A DNA stretch of 64,000 nucleotides. It comes from Chromatiaceae bacterium (lineage in GTDB: Bacteria > Pseudomonadota > Gammaproteobacteria > Chromatiales > Chromatiaceae). This document shows, in pieces, positions 1 to 8,897 of the stretch (within the stretch, counting starts at the first letter, position 1; every line of letters starts with the position of its first letter). A program made the position numbers and the translations under genes. Below the pieces are notes generated by a model. The model saw only the letters and a list, made by a program, of their open reading frames with translations. It was not told where the DNA came from and did not search any database. The stretch lies in assembly GCA_024235395.1 (NCBI GenBank), contig JACKMK010000004.1, positions 1-64,000 on the forward strand, in the 5' to 3' direction.

Positions 1-9
1 ATCGCGGCG

Positions 10-1380
10 TCAAGCCGCGCGCGCCCGATAGGCCGGTAGCTGGACGCACACCTGAAGCCCGCCCAGATCCGATACCCCGAACTCCAGTTCGCCACCGTAG
101 GCGTTGAGGATATCCTGCGCGATGGCCAGTCCGAGACCGGTCCCGGACGTCTGCTCATCCAGGCGCAGCCCCCGTTGGCCGATCAGGCGTCGTTGCTGCT
201 CGGTGACGCCGGGACCGTCGTCTTCGATCAGGACCTTGCATTTATCGTCGCCCACGCTGCGCACGCGGACCCGGCTGCGTGCCCACTTGGTCGCATTGTC
301 GAGCAGGTTGCCGAGCAGCTCGGCAAGGTCGGCCGGCGGCAGACGGACGTACTCCCGGTCGGGTAAGACGAGCTCCCAGGCAAGCTCTTCGCCGGTCGGC
401 GTGCGTTGCAGGGTCTTGATCACTCCCCGCAATACTTTCACCAGGTCGGCATGCTGCTCGCGGGCGCCCGCCTCGCTGCGCAGCCGGGCCCGGATCAGTT
501 CGCGATCGACGCGCTGGCGCATCGTCTGCGCCAGGTGCTCGAGATCGTCCGCCATGCCGGACTCACCCTGGGTGCGCAGTCGTTGTGCATCGGCGGTCAG
601 GGCGGTCAGGGGCGTCTTCAAGCCGTGCGCCAGGTCGGCGGTCCAGGCGCGCGCCGCCTCGACCGTACGATCACGTGCTTCGAGGAGCTCGTTGATCTCG
701 TCGACCAGGGGTTGCACCTCCTCGGGGAAGCGTTCGGTCAGGCGGTGATGCGCTCCGGAACGCACGGCCTGCACGCCCCGGCGAATACGATCGAGCGGAG
801 AGAGCCCGGTCTTCACCTGGAACCAGCTCGCCAGCATCAAGGCGCCGGCCAACACGGCGATGAACGGCATCAGGTCGACGGCGAATGCGTCGCGCGCGGC
901 GATCAGGTCGGTCCGATCGACGGCGACCACGACGCGCAGTCGATGCGGCTCGGTTGTCGGCAACACGACCACCTGTTGTTCACGTACCAGCAGGAACTGA
1001 TCCGCCGGCCCCGGCAGCTCGTGACGATGTACGACACCCAGGGTCAGTTCGTCGCGCGGCAGTTTCAGCATGCTGTCCCACAGGGAGCGCGAACGAATCA
1101 GCACGTGGTGCTTGTCATCCTGTATCTGCCAGTACAGTCCGCTCAGCGGTTCGTCGAAGCGTGGATCGGACAGTGGCCTGGTCAGCACGAACCCTCCCGC
1201 GCCATCGGGCTCGATACGTCCGATCAACTCGGTGAGATAGGACTCGAGTTCCGCGTCCAGCCGGCGTTCGACGTGATGTCCGAACAGCTGCACCATCCCG
1301 AAGCCGGCGACGATCGATGCGACGCTGATCGAAATGGCTGCTGCAACCAGCAGCCGAATTCTCAGCGAATGCAGTTTCAC
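10..1380 (-). CDS. Sensor histidine kinase of the metal-efflux operon
   Basis: Inner-membrane sensor kinase of 456 aa. A first membrane segment (about 11-33) and a second (about 168-188) flank a periplasmic domain of about 135 residues. HAMP follows, then the H box ADLAHGLKTPL with the phospho-acceptor at His252. The N box LLDNATKW, DDGPGV and GTGLGLAIAQ form the ATPase domain. The start is a GTG that overlaps the stop of the response regulator gene by 3 bases, so the two are translationally coupled. It is the last gene of an operon that begins with the TolC gene. By family knowledge it phosphorylates the neighbouring OmpR-type regulator. The inducing signal is not visible in the sequence; a metal ion or envelope stress is inferred from context. 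Confidence 0.93.
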   Translation of the reverse strand: MKLHSLRIRLLVAAAISISVASIVAGFGMVQLFGHHVERRLDAELESYLTELIGRIEPDGAGGFVLTRPLSDPRFDEPLSGLYWQIQDDKHHVLIRSRSLWDSMLKLPRDELTLGVVHRHELPGPADQFLLVREQQVVVLPTTEPHRLRVVVAVDRTDLIAARDAFAVDLMPFIAVLAGALMLASWFQVKTGLSPLDRIRRGVQAVRSGAHHRLTERFPEEVQPLVDEINELLEARDRTVEAARAWTADLAHGLKTPLTALTADAQRLRTQGESGMADDLEHLAQTMRQRVDRELIRARLRSEAGAREQHADLVKVLRGVIKTLQRTPTGEELAWELVLPDREYVRLPPADLAELLGNLLDNATKWARSRVRVRSVGDDKCKVLIEDDGPGVTEQQRRLIGQRGLRLDEQTSGTGLGLAIAQDILNAYGGELEFGVSDLGGLQVCVQLPAYRARAA

Positions 1381-2042
1381 GTTTCCGGCTTTTCGATCAA
1401 GTAACCGAAACCGCGACGCGTTTCGATCAGCTTGTTGCCCAGCTTCCTGCGGACCCGCCCGACCATCACCTCGATTGCGTTCGAATCGCGCTCGAAATCC
1501 TGCGAATACAGTTGTTCGGTCAGCTCGAGCTGCGAGACGACCCTGCCGGCGTGCTGGACCAGGTAGCTGACCAGACGATACTCCTGCGGTGACAGGTGGA
1601 TCGGTTTACCGTCGACCGTCACCTGCATGCGCCGGGTATCGAGTGTCAGGGCACCGACCTCGATCACCGGGGTCGCCTGCCCGGTGGAACGACGTACGAT
1701 CGCCCGCAGTCGTGCAAGCAGTTCCTCGATCCGAAACGGCTTGGGCAGGTAATCGTCGGCTCCGGCATCGATGCCCTCGACACGTTCGTTCCAGCTGCCG
1801 CGTGCCGTCAGCACCAGGACCGGAAAGTCCCGTCCCTCTTCGCGCCATCCCTTGAGCACCGCAAGACCGTCCATGCCCGGCAGTCCGAGGTCGAGAATCA
1901 CTGCGGAATAGGGTTCTGTGCCGCCCTTGAACCAAGCGGCCTCGCCGTCGTCGACATGGTCGACGACATATCCCGATGTCTCCAGCGCCGAAACGACGCC
2001 TTCGGCGACCTTGGGGTCGTCTTCCACCAACAGAACGCGCAT
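1377..2042 (-). CDS. OmpR/PhoB-family response regulator
   Basis: DNA-binding response regulator of 221 aa. The receiver domain has the acidic pair ED at 7-8, phospho-acceptor Asp51 in VILDLGLPG and Lys101 in LPKPF. The C-terminal winged helix ends with the usual RRGFGYLIE. The start ATG overlaps the PepSY stop by one base (TGATG) and the gene overlaps the kinase start. It probably controls its own operon; the symmetric site at 8183-8223 upstream of the TolC gene has the 11-bp half-site period expected for this family. The link between this regulator and that site is inferred. Confidence 0.94.
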   Translation of the reverse strand: MRVLLVEDDPKVAEGVVSALETSGYVVDHVDDGEAAWFKGGTEPYSAVILDLGLPGMDGLAVLKGWREEGRDFPVLVLTARGSWNERVEGIDAGADDYLPKPFRIEELLARLRAIVRRSTGQATPVIEVGALTLDTRRMQVTVDGKPIHLSPQEYRLVSYLVQHAGRVVSQLELTEQLYSQDFERDSNAIEVMVGRVRRKLGNKLIETRRGFGYLIEKPET

Positions 2043-2386
2043 CAGTAGTCCGATTTCATGATGAATTCACCGGTGTGGGCATCCAGGTGAATCTTCTGCA
2101 ACCGGCCCTCGGGATCGACGATCTTGAACTCGTAGACCCAGCGTTCAAACTCATACTCGTAGTGCGTCGCAACGATCTTTCCCGGTGTCACCTGATGCAG
2201 ACGACGACGCACCTCGGACAGGGGCAGGGCGTCGCCGCGCGTGACCGCCTCGCGTGCCATTTCGTAGGCACTGTCGCGCTCATGCCAGCCGGGGTCACGC
2301 TCACGCTCAGCGGCGATCCCGGCCATCGCGATCAGCGCGATGGCCGTCACCAGAATGCCCATCCTGATATTGCGTTTCCGAAGCAT
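2042..2386 (-). CDS. PepSY-domain periplasmic protein
   Basis: Small exported protein of 114 aa. After a short basic N-terminus there is a hydrophobic stretch with Ala-Ala (signal or anchor, about 6-25). A single PepSY-type domain follows, with VYEFKIVDPEGRL and a terminal DAHTGEF strand motif. The ATG at 2386 is preferred over the TTG two codons upstream because it has an AGG 8 bases before it. PepSY proteins are small periplasmic modulators often encoded beside two-component systems. Here the gene sits directly before the response regulator with a 1-base overlap. A role as periplasmic partner of the kinase is inferred. Confidence 0.85.
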   Translation of the reverse strand: MLRKRNIRMGILVTAIALIAMAGIAAERERDPGWHERDSAYEMAREAVTRGDALPLSEVRRRLHQVTPGKIVATHYEYEFERWVYEFKIVDPEGRLQKIHLDAHTGEFIMKSDY

Positions 2387-2421
2387 TCGCAAAGCCTACA
2401 CCGGCAAGAGAAATTCGGCCA

Positions 2422-2727
2422 TCAGTCGAGATGGCCGGATTCGATGACCGGAATCAGCCAGTAGTGCATGCCGCTACCGTGAAATTCCTGCTTGATCTTC
2501 GTCAGCAGCAACTGGGCTTCAACGCACGGCAGGTGCAGCTTGAACAATACCTGTCGGCGCCGTCCGGCGACTTGCTCGCGGAGCGACATCGAATGTGCCG
2601 AACTCCCGTGCCCGGCGATCGGATAACTGGTGAAACCCTGTACGGTCGGCTGATCCAGCAACCAGTCGGTGACGGCATCCTCCACCTCGGGCGATACCAC
2701 GATGTCCAGCAAACAGGTCTCGGTCAT
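2422..2727 (-). CDS. DUF3240 family protein of the metal-efflux operon
   Basis: Cytosolic-looking protein of 101 aa with no signal peptide, matching the DUF3240 pattern seen next to heavy-metal RND pumps: an N-terminal LLDIVVSPEVED strand-helix, a central GFTSYP, and a C-terminal YWLIPVIESGHL. The fold looks like a PII/ferredoxin-like alpha-beta domain, which is inference. It starts one base after the permease stop. Its biochemical role is not established; a regulatory or metal-sensing accessory role is suggested only by its constant association with such pumps. Confidence 0.82.
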   Translation of the reverse strand: MTETCLLDIVVSPEVEDAVTDWLLDQPTVQGFTSYPIAGHGSSAHSMSLREQVAGRRRQVLFKLHLPCVEAQLLLTKIKQEFHGSGMHYWLIPVIESGHLD

Positions 2728-2728
2728 G

Positions 2729-5700
2729 TCAGGCTCCTTTCGGTTCCATGCCGAATCTGCGATACAGGATCGGCAAGAGGATCAGTGTCAACGCGGTCGA
2801 TGAGATCAGGCCGCCGATCACCACGATCGCCAGAGGTCGCTGGATCTCGGAACCCGGCCCGCTGGCGAACAACAGCGGGACCAGGCCGAACGCCGCAATG
2901 CTGGCGGTCATCAGTACCGGGCGCAGTCGACGCCTGGCACCCTCGACCACCAATTGCCCGATCGGAATGCCCTGGGCACCGAGTTGGTTGAAATAGGTCA
3001 CCATGACCACGCCGTTGAGTACCGCGATGCCGAGCAGCGCGATGAAACCCACGGACGCCGGCACCGAGAGGTATTCATTGGTGAGCCACAAGGCGACGAT
3101 GCCTCCGATCATCGCGAACGGCACGTTGGTCAGCACCAGTGCGGCTTGGCGTACCGAACGGAAGGTCGTAAACAACAACAGGAAGATCAGGCCGAGCGCG
3201 ACCGGCACGACGACCGACAGGCGTTGTGCGGCGCGCTGCTGGTTTTCGAACTCGCCGCCCCATTCGAAGTAGTATCCGGACGGCAGCTCGACCTGGTCTG
3301 CGACGCGCTGGCGTGCCTCCTCGACGAAGCCGACTAGGTCCCGGCCGGCGACATTGGCGACCACCACCGCCATGCGGTTGCCGCGTTCGCGTTGTACCGC
3401 CACCGGCCCCTCGGCCCGCTGCAAGGTGACCAGGGAGGACAGCGGCACACGCTGCCCGTCCGGCAGGGTCAGCTGCAGCGCACCGAAGACGGCCGCCGAG
3501 TCGCGCAGGTCTGCAGGTCCGCGCACGACCAGCGGTGTGCGCCGCGCACCTTCGTAGACGGTACCGACCTGGACACCCTCGACCTGGGCGCGCAGGCTGT
3601 CTTCGAGCGTGTCGACATCGAGGCCCAGGCGGCCTGCCGCCAGGCGGTCGACCTTCAACTCGTAGTACAAGGCCCCTTCGTTGCGCGGCGTGAACACGTC
3701 TTCGGCGCCCGCGATCTGTTCGACGACACCCACGATCTGTTCCGCGATCCGGTTCAGCTCATCCTGGCTGTCACCGAAGATCTTGATCGCCAGGTCTCCG
3801 CGTACCCCGGTCAGCATCTCGGATACGCGCATCTCGATCGGCTGCGTGAATGCATAGTCGACGCCGGGAAACTTCTCCAGCACCGTGCGGATCTCGGCGA
3901 TCAGTTCGTCCTTGGTTTCCATGCGCCATTGATCGCGTGGCTTGAGCACCAGGAACGAGTCCGTCTGGTTGAGGCCCATCGGGTCCAGACCCAGTTCATC
4001 CGAGCCGGTCCGTGCCACGATGCCGGTCACCTCGGGCACATGCTCGAGGATCGCACGCTGCACGCGCTGGTCCAGCTCGATCGATTTCTCCAGGTTGATC
4101 GAAGGCAGTTTCTCGAGCTGCACGATCAGGTCGCCCTCGTCCATCGATGGCATGAAGGCCTTGCCGACCTGCGTGTACAGGGCGCCGGCGGCGGCCAGCA
4201 TCGCGAGGGCGACGATGACGACCGTTCGGCTGTGCGCCAGGCTCCAATGCAACAGCGGCAGGTAGGTCGCCGATATCTTGCGGACCAGCCAGGGGTCTTC
4301 CTCTTTCGGCCGGCCGAGCAGGTACGACGACAGCACGGGTATGATCGTGAGCGACAGGACCAGGGATGCCGTCAGCGCGAAGACGATGGTCAAAGCGACC
4401 GGCACGAACAGCTTGCCTTCCAGTCCCTGCAGGGTGAGCAGCGGCAGGAACACGATCACGATGATCATGATGCCGGAAGTCACAGGCACGGCGACCTCGC
4501 GGGTGGCGCGATAGATCAGGTGCAGACGCGGCAGTTTCGCCTTGTCGCCATGGTGCGCGAGGGTTGTGACGATGTTCTCGACCACCACGACGGCCGCGTC
4601 GACCAGCATACCGATCGCGATCGCAAGCCCGCCGAGCGACATGAGGTTCGCCGAGAGGCCGAAGCTGTTCATCAGAATGAAGGTGGCCAGCGCCGCGAGC
4701 GGCAGAATCAACGCGACCGTGAGTGCGGCGCGCAGATCCCCCAGGAACAGCACGAGCAGTATGAGTACCAGCACGATCGCTTCCGTCAGTGCCTTGGAGA
4801 CGGTGCCGACGGCACGTTCGACGAGGTTGCCACGGTCGTAGAACACGCGGATGTTCACGCCGGTGGGTAGGCTGGGTGTCAGCTCCTCGATCTTGGCGCG
4901 CACCCCCTGGACGACGTCGCGTGCGTTCGCACCCCGCAATCCCAGCACCAGGCCTTCGACGATCTCGCCGACGCCGTCGTGCGTGACGGCGCCATAGCGG
5001 GTCAGCGCGCCGAGACGGACGTCGGCGACGTCGCCGATGCGCACGGGTTGCGCCGGGTCGGCCTTGACGACGATCTGCGCGACGTCATCCAGGGTGCGGA
5101 TGCTGCCCTCGGTGCGTACCAGTAGCGATTCTTCGCCATCGTTGAGTCGTCCGGCGCCGTCGTTGCGGTTGTTGCGTTCCAGGGCTTCGCGCAGCTGCAT
5201 CAGGCTGATGCCGCGCGCGGTCAACCGGGTGTTGTCGGGCACGACCTCGAAGGTACGCACCAGGCCCCCGAGGGCGTTGACATCCGCGACTCCGGGTACG
5301 CTGCGCAGCGCGGGGCGGATCACCCAGTCGAGCAGTTCGCGCCGCTGCATCGTGTCGAGTTCGCCACCTTCGATCGTGAACATGAACATCTCGCCCAGCG
5401 GCGTGGTCAGCGGTGCGATACCGCCACTGATGTCGGTCGGCAGGTCACCCCAGATGGCATTCAGCCGCTCGCTGACCTGCTGGCGTGCCCAGTAGATATC
5501 GGTACCTTCCTCGAAATCCACCGTGATGTCGGTCAGCGCGTACTTGGCCACCGAGCGCAGCATCGCCTGGCGTGGGATGCCAAGCATCTCGACCTCGATC
5601 GGTGCCGTGATACGCGTCTCGACCTCCTCGGGTGTCATGCCGGGTGCCTTGACGATGATCTTGACCTGCGTGGTCGATACGTCCGGAAAGGCATCGATCG

Positions 5701-5803
5701 GCGTGCTGCGAAATGCCTGCCAGCCGCCTCCGATCAACACCAGCATCGACAGCAGCACCAGCAGGCGCTGTGTCAGCGCGAACTGAACGATTCTGGCGAG
5801 CAT
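2729..5803 (-). CDS. czcA: Heavy-metal efflux RND permease (CzcA/CusA family)
   Basis: Inner-membrane RND proton antiporter of 1024 aa, full length for the HME subfamily. The N-terminus RLLVLLSMLVLIGGGW is the first membrane helix, then comes a large periplasmic domain, a membrane bundle, a second periplasmic domain and a final bundle. TM4 carries the acidic signature GMLVDAAVVVVEN. The loop DPMGLNQTDSF and the motif RVSEMLTGVRGD lie in the porter domain. The ATG at 5803 (TGATG overlap with the adaptor stop) has GGGAG 7 bases upstream; a GTG at 5806 is the alternative. The metal cannot be decided: the TM4 motif is closer to the monovalent or mixed classes than to the classical Co/Zn/Cd class. 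Confidence 0.95.
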   Translation of the reverse strand: MLARIVQFALTQRLLVLLSMLVLIGGGWQAFRSTPIDAFPDVSTTQVKIIVKAPGMTPEEVETRITAPIEVEMLGIPRQAMLRSVAKYALTDITVDFEEGTDIYWARQQVSERLNAIWGDLPTDISGGIAPLTTPLGEMFMFTIEGGELDTMQRRELLDWVIRPALRSVPGVADVNALGGLVRTFEVVPDNTRLTARGISLMQLREALERNNRNDGAGRLNDGEESLLVRTEGSIRTLDDVAQIVVKADPAQPVRIGDVADVRLGALTRYGAVTHDGVGEIVEGLVLGLRGANARDVVQGVRAKIEELTPSLPTGVNIRVFYDRGNLVERAVGTVSKALTEAIVLVLILLVLFLGDLRAALTVALILPLAALATFILMNSFGLSANLMSLGGLAIAIGMLVDAAVVVVENIVTTLAHHGDKAKLPRLHLIYRATREVAVPVTSGIMIIVIVFLPLLTLQGLEGKLFVPVALTIVFALTASLVLSLTIIPVLSSYLLGRPKEEDPWLVRKISATYLPLLHWSLAHSRTVVIVALAMLAAAGALYTQVGKAFMPSMDEGDLIVQLEKLPSINLEKSIELDQRVQRAILEHVPEVTGIVARTGSDELGLDPMGLNQTDSFLVLKPRDQWRMETKDELIAEIRTVLEKFPGVDYAFTQPIEMRVSEMLTGVRGDLAIKIFGDSQDELNRIAEQIVGVVEQIAGAEDVFTPRNEGALYYELKVDRLAAGRLGLDVDTLEDSLRAQVEGVQVGTVYEGARRTPLVVRGPADLRDSAAVFGALQLTLPDGQRVPLSSLVTLQRAEGPVAVQRERGNRMAVVVANVAGRDLVGFVEEARQRVADQVELPSGYYFEWGGEFENQQRAAQRLSVVVPVALGLIFLLLFTTFRSVRQAALVLTNVPFAMIGGIVALWLTNEYLSVPASVGFIALLGIAVLNGVVMVTYFNQLGAQGIPIGQLVVEGARRRLRPVLMTASIAAFGLVPLLFASGPGSEIQRPLAIVVIGGLISSTALTLILLPILYRRFGMEPKGA

Positions 5804-6888
5804 CACTCGACTCCCGCGGCGAGTGCCGCCTTCAATGCCACGGTACCGCTGACCACGACCTGGTCGCCTACCGAAAGACTTCCCTTGACATCCACTTCGT
5901 CGGCCTCGCGGTTGAGGACATGGACCGCAACGGCTTCGAAACCGTCAGGCCGCTCGATGAACACCTGGTCCACACCGTCGATGCGCAGCAGGGCCGGTGC
6001 CGGCACACGCACGGCGCTGTCGTCGGTCTGTTGGACCAGGCGCGCCTCGACGAACTGGCCGGGACGCAGCGCCTCGGTCCCTTCCCTGACCTCGGCCCTC
6101 ACGAGGACACCCTGATCGGTGCCGTGCACCATGCGTCCCACGGTGATCACCTTCGCCGCGAGTCCTTGTGACAGCCGCACATCACTGCCGGGGCCGATAT
6201 CGCCGAGCGCGTCCAACGGCACGTGCACCTCGACCCAGAGGCTGGAGAGGTCGCCGACACGGTAGAGCGGATCGGAAGCGGCGAGACGCTGCCCTGCGGT
6301 CGCCAGCTGTTCGAGGACGACCCCGTCGAGCGGTGCGGACACGTCCAGCGTCGTGGTCAGCTGCTGTGTCTTGGTCAGCGTGTCGATGGCGGATTCCGGC
6401 ATGCCGGCCAACACCAATGCCTGGCGGTCGCGCGACTCGGCGGTCAACATCTCCCGGTGTGCGGACTCGCTCTCGAGCAGGCGCCGGCGGGCGACAATGC
6501 CTTCCTTATGCAGCTGTCGGTCGCGTGCCAGGGTCTCGCCGCTGAGCAGTCGACGGGTACGCGACTCGAGGTACGCAGCCTGCAGCTCGAGCAGCCCCTG
6601 GCTGCGCATGCGTGCAAGCGGCTGACCGGCCTTCACCGGTTCACCCTCGGCGACCAGCAGGGTCTCCACCACACCGTCCAGCGGGGCGCTGATCACACGG
6701 TGTTGGGCGTTGGGCACAGCGACCTTCGCGGGATAGGGTTTGCTCATCGGACTGCTAGCCGGCTGCACCGCAACCGTCTGGATTCCGAATGCAGCACGTT
6801 GCGCTTGATCGATCGGCGCTTTCTGCGCGGCATTGGCGCCGACAGTCAACGCAGCCGTCAGCATCATCGTGACGAGGCGTGTATTCAT
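5803..6888 (-). CDS. czcB: RND efflux periplasmic adaptor (membrane fusion protein)
   Basis: Exported protein of 361 aa with an N-terminal signal ending near GANAA. Lipoyl or barrel-sandwich halves are visible as SAPLDGVVETLLVAEGEPV and VSAPLDGVVLEQLATAG, flanking an alpha-hairpin. Beta-barrel and membrane-proximal domains follow (VRVPAPALLRIDG). It bridges the TolC partner and the permease in the periplasm. The start overlaps the TolC stop (ATGA) and its stop overlaps the permease start, so all three are coupled. It lacks extra His/Met-rich metal-binding extensions. Confidence 0.93.
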   Translation of the reverse strand: MNTRLVTMMLTAALTVGANAAQKAPIDQAQRAAFGIQTVAVQPASSPMSKPYPAKVAVPNAQHRVISAPLDGVVETLLVAEGEPVKAGQPLARMRSQGLLELQAAYLESRTRRLLSGETLARDRQLHKEGIVARRRLLESESAHREMLTAESRDRQALVLAGMPESAIDTLTKTQQLTTTLDVSAPLDGVVLEQLATAGQRLAASDPLYRVGDLSSLWVEVHVPLDALGDIGPGSDVRLSQGLAAKVITVGRMVHGTDQGVLVRAEVREGTEALRPGQFVEARLVQQTDDSAVRVPAPALLRIDGVDQVFIERPDGFEAVAVHVLNREADEVDVKGSLSVGDQVVVSGTVALKAALAAGVE

Positions 6889-8105
6889 TGAGGGATCACT
6901 CCTTGGGCTTGATTGAGCCGGGCGACCGCCTGGCCAAGTTCCAGTTGACGAATTTCGAGATCGTGGCGCGCCGCCAGCGCGTCCGCCTGCGCCTGGAGCA
7001 GGCGGATCAGATCGGTCTCTCCGAGCGAGAAGGCACGACGGCTGAGTTTCAGGCTCTCTTCGGCAAGGCGGCTGCGCCTTTCGGTCTGGGCGGTTGCGGC
7101 CCTGGCACGTTCGAGCTCCAGCGCGGCGCGGGCCAGCTCGTCTTCGAGCGCGAGACGTGTCGCGGTGGCCTCGACCTGGGCCTGGGTCAGTGAAGCCTCG
7201 GCCTCGGCCAGGGCGGGGGCCGTGTGGCCGCCGGTGCCAAACGGCATGCTGATCTCGACACCGATCGCCGAGTCGTAGTCGCTGCCGGCCATGGCCTTCG
7301 CGCTCTTTCCACCCACCCAGACGCTCGGTCCGGTGCGGCGCTCGCTGCTGACACGGTCGCGTCGTGCACGCGCTTGTTCGACGCGTGCTTGGGACAGCCG
7401 CATGGCGGGGTGATCCTCGCCGATCTGATCTTCCAGCAGCGGTTGTTCCTGATCGGGCCGCTCGGGAAGATCGAGGCCGGTATAGCGGTCGAACAACAGG
7501 GCGGCCTGGCGGGCGCGCGTCTTGGCCTGCTCGGCGGACTCCTGGTGTTCGAGCAGCGTCTTCTCGGCCAGCAGCCGGTCTGAGCGGGGGAGCTCACCGG
7601 CCTCGACGCGACGCTGCACGTCGACGAATAGTTCGTTGGCCGCCTCGACGGCGGCTTGTGACTGGGCGGCCTCGCCGCGCGCAATCAGTGCCGACCAGAG
7701 CCGTTCGCGGACTTCGCCCGCGATATCCAGGCGCTTTGCGGACAGCAGGGCGTCAGACGCCGACAGCGCCTGTTCGCCCTCGCGCGCATAGCTGCCTGCA
7801 TGACCCGGCAGCCAGAGCGGCAGTTCGACGCCGCTTTCCCATTCCCGGTAGCCAGAACCGCTGCCGACCGCATCGGTCTGGTATTTGATGTTGAAGGTCG
7901 GATCGCCGGATAGCGGCTGCGCCGCCTTGCGTTGCAGTGCCTGACCGACATTGCGTTCGGCATCGGCCAGCTCGACGCCCGGATTGCGCGCCAGGGCGGC
8001 GTCCAGCATCTCGGCCAACGACGGCGACGGCTGCGCCGCCATCGCCGGGGTACTGCAGATCAAGATGGCCACAAGACCCAGGTGGCTCAATCGTTCGTAA
8101 ATCAC
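6885..8105 (-). CDS. czcC: TolC-family outer-membrane channel of the efflux pump
   Basis: Outer-membrane efflux protein of 406 aa. The GTG at 8105 is chosen because AAGGAG lies 9 bases upstream and because it places a signal peptide (HLGLVAILICSTPAMAA) at the very N-terminus; an upstream in-frame ATG at 8201 would overlap the operator and add 32 unlikely residues. Two long alpha-hairpin repeats with the usual LAxAxxxNP motif at the start and LDLPERP midway fit the OEP family. It is the first gene of the seven-gene operon. Confidence 0.92.
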   Translation of the reverse strand: MIYERLSHLGLVAILICSTPAMAAQPSPSLAEMLDAALARNPGVELADAERNVGQALQRKAAQPLSGDPTFNIKYQTDAVGSGSGYREWESGVELPLWLPGHAGSYAREGEQALSASDALLSAKRLDIAGEVRERLWSALIARGEAAQSQAAVEAANELFVDVQRRVEAGELPRSDRLLAEKTLLEHQESAEQAKTRARQAALLFDRYTGLDLPERPDQEQPLLEDQIGEDHPAMRLSQARVEQARARRDRVSSERRTGPSVWVGGKSAKAMAGSDYDSAIGVEISMPFGTGGHTAPALAEAEASLTQAQVEATATRLALEDELARAALELERARAATAQTERRSRLAEESLKLSRRAFSLGETDLIRLLQAQADALAARHDLEIRQLELGQAVARLNQAQGVIPQ

Positions 8106-8182
8106 CGTCACTTTCTCCTTGACCACGCGAAATGCCGCTCGGGCATCGCTCTGGAAGACGGTGGCGATTCGAACATGCGGCG

Positions 8183-8223
8183 GCTGACAGACCGCTGACA
8201 TGCATTGTCAGCGAACGGTCAGC
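8183..8223. promoter_or_regulatory. Symmetric operator, two pairs of 11-bp-spaced half-sites
   Basis: GCTGACA at 8183 and 8194 form a direct repeat with an 11-bp period. The mirror pair TGTCAGC at 8206 and GGTCAGC at 8217 has the same period in inverted orientation. The inner arms CGCTGACA/TGTCAGCG are perfect 8-bp inverted repeats around TGCAT. Paired half-sites one helical turn apart are typical for OmpR/PhoB-type regulators. The site lies between the divergent efflux operon and the lipoprotein gene, so it could serve both. Confidence 0.7.
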
Positions 8224-8341
8224 AGGCATCGCGTAGCGTGGTGGCCAGAGAGGAAAAGCGGTTTCGACACCCAACGGATGCGACATCAAACCCGAGGGCG
8301 CCGTGCAAAGCCGTAGCAGGATCAACCTAACGAGGCATCAG

Positions 8342-8764
8342 ATGCAGAATAATCGTAAAACGCCAATGTGGGCGAAAGGGTTGCGTAGCGCGGCCATTCT
8401 GGGCGCTGCGCTCTATATCACCGGATGTTCGACCTTGAATCAGAGCGCCACCGCGGGTCACGCGGTACAGGTGGTCACCCAGGATTCACGGAACGGCCAT
8501 GTGTCGATGGTGCAGACGCACGTGCTCGACGGGAGCGTCGCCGTGACCGGGTACGTCGAGAAGCCGTTCCCGATGCGCGGCATGATACCCGGGAGACTGC
8601 TGGTCACCGCCGTCGGCAGCGATGGCGGCGTATTGCAGGAGATCGAGAGCAACTACCACAGGCGTTCGAGCAAGTCGAAGCGCGCCTATTTCTCGGAAAC
8701 GCTCGATGTCGATCCGAGTGCGATCGAGCTGGTACGGGTGACGCACCTGGGCATCGGGGAATGA
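8342..8764 (+). CDS. Small lipoprotein of unknown function
   Basis: Predicted lipoprotein of 140 aa. A basic N-terminus and a hydrophobic core lead to the lipobox ITGC near residue 28, so the mature protein would be lipid-anchored at Cys. The remainder is a single small beta-rich domain with VSMVQTHVLDGSVAVTGYV, rich in strands. The ATG at 8342 has CGAGG 6 bases upstream; a GTG at 8303 would precede the signal. It is divergent from the metal-efflux operon and shares its operator, so co-regulation is likely. No family was recognised. Confidence 0.8.
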   Translation: MQNNRKTPMWAKGLRSAAILGAALYITGCSTLNQSATAGHAVQVVTQDSRNGHVSMVQTHVLDGSVAVTGYVEKPFPMRGMIPGRLLVTAVGSDGGVLQEIESNYHRRSSKSKRAYFSETLDVDPSAIELVRVTHLGIGE

Positions 8765-8770
8765 TCGTCG

Positions 8771-8813
8771 TGCCGGTCGACGGAGCGTTCTATACGCATC
8801 CCGTCGACCGGCA
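8771..8813 (+). terminator. Strong hairpin after the lipoprotein gene
   Basis: TGCCGGTCGACGG (8771-8783) pairs perfectly with CCGTCGACCGGCA (8801-8813), and the loop has a further 4-bp GCGT/ACGC stem. It starts 6 bases after the lipoprotein stop. There is no U-tract, so it is either a factor-dependent terminator or an mRNA 3' stabiliser. Confidence 0.6.
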
Positions 8814-8897
8814 GATTCGACCAACGGTCAGGCGATGGCTGCGCGGAGCGCATCCACGGAAACCGGCCGCGCCGACGGCGCGACCGCGGGTGCCGAA

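Noticed and set aside
3392..4870. Long open frame of 492 codons on the plus strand
   Set aside because: It is antisense to the RND permease gene, His/Gln/Arg-rich, and without ribosome binding site; an artefact of high-GC codon bias.
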